DNA from: Nocardioides sp. Root682
GTDB lineage: Bacteria; Actinomycetota; Actinomycetes; Propionibacteriales; Nocardioidaceae
Direction: 5' to 3'
DNA: 64,000 nucleotides
Assembly: GCF_001427795.1 (NCBI RefSeq)
Contig: NZ_LMHJ01000001.1
Location: forward strand, 47,773 to 111,772
Notes under the pieces: model-generated
Told to the model about the DNA's origin: nothing
Database searches by the model: none
Seen by the model: the letters and a program-made list of their open reading frames with translations, nothing else
In this document: one piece after another, positions 61,545-64,000 of the stretch
How the letters are laid out: each line of letters starts with the position of its first letter
Position numbering within the stretch: position 1 is the stretch's first letter
Position numbers and translations under genes: made by a program

Positions 61545-62863
61545 CCGGCGCTCCTTCCCTCGCGGACGACCGGTCCGTAGAGCAGGGAGCCCAACGCGCC
61601 GTAGGACTCCGGGGCGCGGCCGCTGTCACCGGCGAGCATCGCGTTCAGGACCTCCTGCTCGCCGGCGCTGCCGGCGTAGCCACTGTCGATGTGTGCGGCG
61701 GGGTTCGGGTTCGGAAGACCGGGGATCGGGAACGGGAGGTACCCGCCCTTCTCATCGATGTCGGAGCCCTGGTCGAGCGTGACTCCCGGAGCCGGCACGG
61801 TGAACTTCGGCAGGCCCAGGCACCACGGGCCGTGCCCGACCTCGCCGTAATCCGGCAGGTCGCGCTCGTCGTAGGGCCGGTACTGCGGGTTGCCGAACTC
61901 CATGTACTGCTTGACCACGTTGCCCTCGAACGTCTTGGAGAGGATCGGCTCGTAGTTGGCCGCACCACGGATCAGGCAGGGGAACTCGGGTGAGTACCGG
62001 GCCAGCAGGGCGACCACGGGTGCCGTGACCTCCCCCATCCGGATGAGGTTCTGCTCGTTGTCACCGAGGATGCGGCGCGCGGTGTTGGCCAGACCTGTGA
62101 GGTCGGAGAAGAAGACGTCGAGATCTGCCGCCTTCTCCGTCACCGTCTTGCTGGTCACCGTGACGTTGTCGAGCACGTCCAGGAGGTCGGGGGCTGCGAG
62201 GTCGTAGGCATCGGCCACGTCGGCGAGCGCGATCAGGTCCTTGCGCAGGGTGGGCAGGGACTCGTCGATCGCCCCGATGTACTGGCCGAGCTGGTCCATC
62301 GTCGCACCGATGTCGTCGCCCCGACCCTCGAGCGCCGTCAGCAGCGCATTGAGGGTCGCGTTCAGGTCGGCCGGGCGAACAGCACGCAACAGGGGGAACA
62401 GGTCCGCGAGGATCTGGCTGAGCTCCACGTTGGTCTCGACGCGGTCCGAAGGGATCACGTCGCCGTCCTCCAGCGACGCCGACGAGGGCGCCTCCGGGCG
62501 GACCAGGGCGACGAACTTCTGCCCGAACAGGGTCGTGGGCAGGACCTTCACCTCGACGTTCGCCGGGATCTTCTTGGCGGCTTCAGGCTCGAGGGCCAGG
62601 GTGATCTCTGCCTGCTCCCCGTCCTGCGAGATCTTGTCGACCCGCCCGACCAACGCGCCGTTGAGCCGCACGTCGCCGAACTTGGCCAGCTGCAGACCAG
62701 CCCGGTCGGCCTTCACCGTCACCGTGGTGACGTGGTCGAAGGTCTTGTTGTAGATCGCGATCGACAGCCAGACGAGCAGCGCGATGACGCTGAGGAAGAC
62801 GACACCGGCCACCAGGAGCCGGTTGTGCTCCTTGGCGCTGTCGTGGTGGATGTTCACCAGCAC
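61541..62863 (-). CDS. Mce-family protein, MceA position (Mce4A-like)
   Basis: The 440-residue protein has a transmembrane anchor (about 17-38, VAGVVFLSVIALLVWLSIAIYN), the MCE domain (about 46-130, KADRAGLQLAKFGDVRLNGALVGRV), helices to about 290 and a Pro/Gly-rich tail with two cysteines (PCLIRG, PWCLGLP). GTG 62863 follows GAGGGGGG. It is the first Mce chain, 13 bases after the second permease. Confidence 0.92.
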   Translation of the reverse strand: MLVNIHHDSAKEHNRLLVAGVVFLSVIALLVWLSIAIYNKTFDHVTTVTVKADRAGLQLAKFGDVRLNGALVGRVDKISQDGEQAEITLALEPEAAKKIPANVEVKVLPTTLFGQKFVALVRPEAPSSASLEDGDVIPSDRVETNVELSQILADLFPLLRAVRPADLNATLNALLTALEGRGDDIGATMDQLGQYIGAIDESLPTLRKDLIALADVADAYDLAAPDLLDVLDNVTVTSKTVTEKAADLDVFFSDLTGLANTARRILGDNEQNLIRMGEVTAPVVALLARYSPEFPCLIRGAANYEPILSKTFEGNVVKQYMEFGNPQYRPYDERDLPDYGEVGHGPWCLGLPKFTVPAPGVTLDQGSDIDEKGGYLPFPIPGLPNPNPAAHIDSGYAGSAGEQEVLNAMLAGDSGRAPESYGALGSLLYGPVVREGRSAG

Positions 62864-62876
62864 GCGGAGACCCCCC

Positions 62877-63716
62877 TCATCCGGTGATCCTGACGGTGGT
62901 GGTCGAGCCCCAGATGGCGAAGCTCAGGAAGAAGTCGGCGACGACGATCGTCACGATGCTGGTCCGGATGGCGTTGCCGACCGCACGACCCACACCCGCC
63001 GGCCCGCCGGATGCGGTGTAGCCGTAGTAGCAGTGGATCAGGATCACGGCCACCGCGAGGAAGAGCAGCTTGAAGAAGGACCACAGCATGTCGATCGGCG
63101 GCAGGAACTGCAGGAAGTAGTGGTCGTAGGTGCCGGCCGACTGTCCATAGATGAAGGTGACGATGAGCCGTGGCGAGAGGTACGACGCGCACAGGGCGAC
63201 GATGTAGAGCGGGATCACCGCGATGAAGGCCGCGATCATCCGGGTGGTCACCAGGAACGGTAGCGACGGGATGCCCATCACCTCGAGCGCGTCGATCTCC
63301 TCCGAGATCCGCATCGCACCGAGCCGGGCGGTGTACCCGCAACCGACCGTCGCAGCGAGCGCGATCGAGGACACCAGCGGTGCGACCTCGCGGGTGTTGA
63401 AGTACGCCGAGATGAACGCGCTGAACTTCGCGACGCCGATCTGACTGAGCGAGGCGTAGCCCTGGATGCCGACCTCGGTGCCTGCGAAGAACGCCATGAA
63501 GGCGATGACGCCGACCGACCCGGCGATCAGGCTCAGCCCACCCGCACCGAACGCCACCTCGGCGAGGGTGTTGGAGATCTCGCGCGGGTAGCGCCGGATC
63601 GCACGCGGCGCCCATGCGAGCGCCTTCACGTAGAAGAGCAGCTGGTCGCCGTACCCCTCGAGGGTGGCGCGACGCGCCTTGACGCTGTCGCTGAAGAACT
63701 CACTGGCCGCGGACAT
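62877..63716 (-). CDS. YrbE/MlaE-family permease B (YrbE4B-like)
   Basis: The 279-residue MlaE-type permease has five to six transmembrane helices and the conserved LGAMRISEEIDALEVMGIPSLPFLVTTRM loop that couples to the Mkl/MlaF-type ATPase. With permease A it forms the inner-membrane core. The ATG at 63716 overlaps the upstream stop (TGATG); a TTG one codon earlier is less likely. The start YrbE is needed because the next six genes are Mce chains in A-F order. Confidence 0.93.
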   Translation of the reverse strand: MSAASEFFSDSVKARRATLEGYGDQLLFYVKALAWAPRAIRRYPREISNTLAEVAFGAGGLSLIAGSVGVIAFMAFFAGTEVGIQGYASLSQIGVAKFSAFISAYFNTREVAPLVSSIALAATVGCGYTARLGAMRISEEIDALEVMGIPSLPFLVTTRMIAAFIAVIPLYIVALCASYLSPRLIVTFIYGQSAGTYDHYFLQFLPPIDMLWSFFKLLFLAVAVILIHCYYGYTASGGPAGVGRAVGNAIRTSIVTIVVADFFLSFAIWGSTTTVRITG

Positions 63717-64000
63717 CAAAGACCCACCGGCGGTGCGACCTGGAAGTAGATGGCGGTGATCACGGCGTTCAGGAAGAACAGCGCCATGAACGCGATGATG
63801 ACCGCCTCGTTCACGGCGCGGCCGACGCCGCTCGGGCCACCGCCGGCGTTGAGTCCCTTGTAGGCGCCGATGATCGCCGCCAGCCAGCCGAAGACCGCGG
63901 CCTTGATCATGGCGATGTAGAGGTCGGGCAGCGAGGCGAGCTGGGCGAAGGTCGACAGGAAAGCGCCGGCCGACCCGCCCTGGACGATGACGGTGAAGAA
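63716..64000 (-). CDS. YrbE/MlaE-family permease A (YrbE4A-like), 5' part outside window
   Basis: The frame from the stop at 63716 stays open to the window edge, giving at least 94 residues. The end FGWLAAIIGAYKGLNAGGGPSGVGRAVNEAVIIAFMALFFLNAVITAIYF is the C-terminal part of an MlaE-family permease. It lies before permease B with a one-base stop/start overlap. Its start and the operon promoter (expected to carry a KstR site) lie beyond position 64000. Confidence 0.9.
   Translation of the reverse strand, partial: FFTVIVQGGSAGAFLSTFAQLASLPDLYIAMIKAAVFGWLAAIIGAYKGLNAGGGPSGVGRAVNEAVIIAFMALFFLNAVITAIYFQVAPPVGL

Overview
The window is high-GC actinobacterial chromosome, most likely from Nocardioides or a relative (order Propionibacteriales). 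The supporting signs are the helix-54 insertion in 23S rRNA, frequent GTG/TTG starts, many 4-base ATGA/GTGA gene overlaps, leaderless starts with a TANNNT -10 box 6-7 bases upstream, and a KstR-controlled sterol-degradation locus with a Mce-type importer. The genus is inferred from gene content, not from a 16S comparison.

1-4860: a minus-strand rRNA operon (16S, a tRNA-less spacer, then the 5' three quarters of 23S). Its leader carries a perfect 100-bp tandem duplication that doubles a boxA-like antitermination motif. 4862-14586: a compact arginine operon on the minus strand, argC-ACT-argJ-argB-argD-argF-argR-argG-Nudix-argH. It is driven by an apparently leaderless argC promoter overlapped by an ArgR operator. 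The extra members are a CASTOR-type ACT protein and a Nudix hydrolase. 14606-24552: a membrane-anchored beta-propeller protein, pheST, a DinB protein, an orphan PAS histidine kinase, a SpoU methyltransferase, and infC-rpmI-rplT with a structured attenuator leader and an ATC start, then an SseB-domain protein. 24587-34984: a fold-type III PLP enzyme, a small P-loop kinase and an aldose epimerase on plus; then PH-domain/hisG/hisE and a riboflavin operon ribD-ribE-ribBA-ribH under an FMN riboswitch on minus; then a 49-residue membrane peptide, a cupin, a DUF817 protein, a lipoprotein and an ABM-domain protein.

34985-64000: a steroid (cholesterol-type) catabolism and uptake island. It contains kstR, five KstR-like palindromes (core AAC-NN-GTT), an igr-like side-chain operon, a second FadE34-like acyl-CoA dehydrogenase, a wax-ester/triacylglycerol synthase, esterases, steroid-type SDRs with a ferredoxin and its own ferredoxin reductase, and the mce4-like operon yrbEA-yrbEB-mceABCDEF-mamAB (yrbEA runs off the window).

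Two architectural novelties stand out. In the igr-like operon, fadE28 and fadE29 are fused into one 719-residue protein, while the normally fused chsH2 is split into separate MaoC-like and DUF35 genes. Inside the KstR region there is also an unexplained set of a GT4 glycosyltransferase, a methyltransferase, an alpha/alpha-toroid protein and a second methyltransferase. That set is the best candidate here for an undescribed, sterol-linked pathway.
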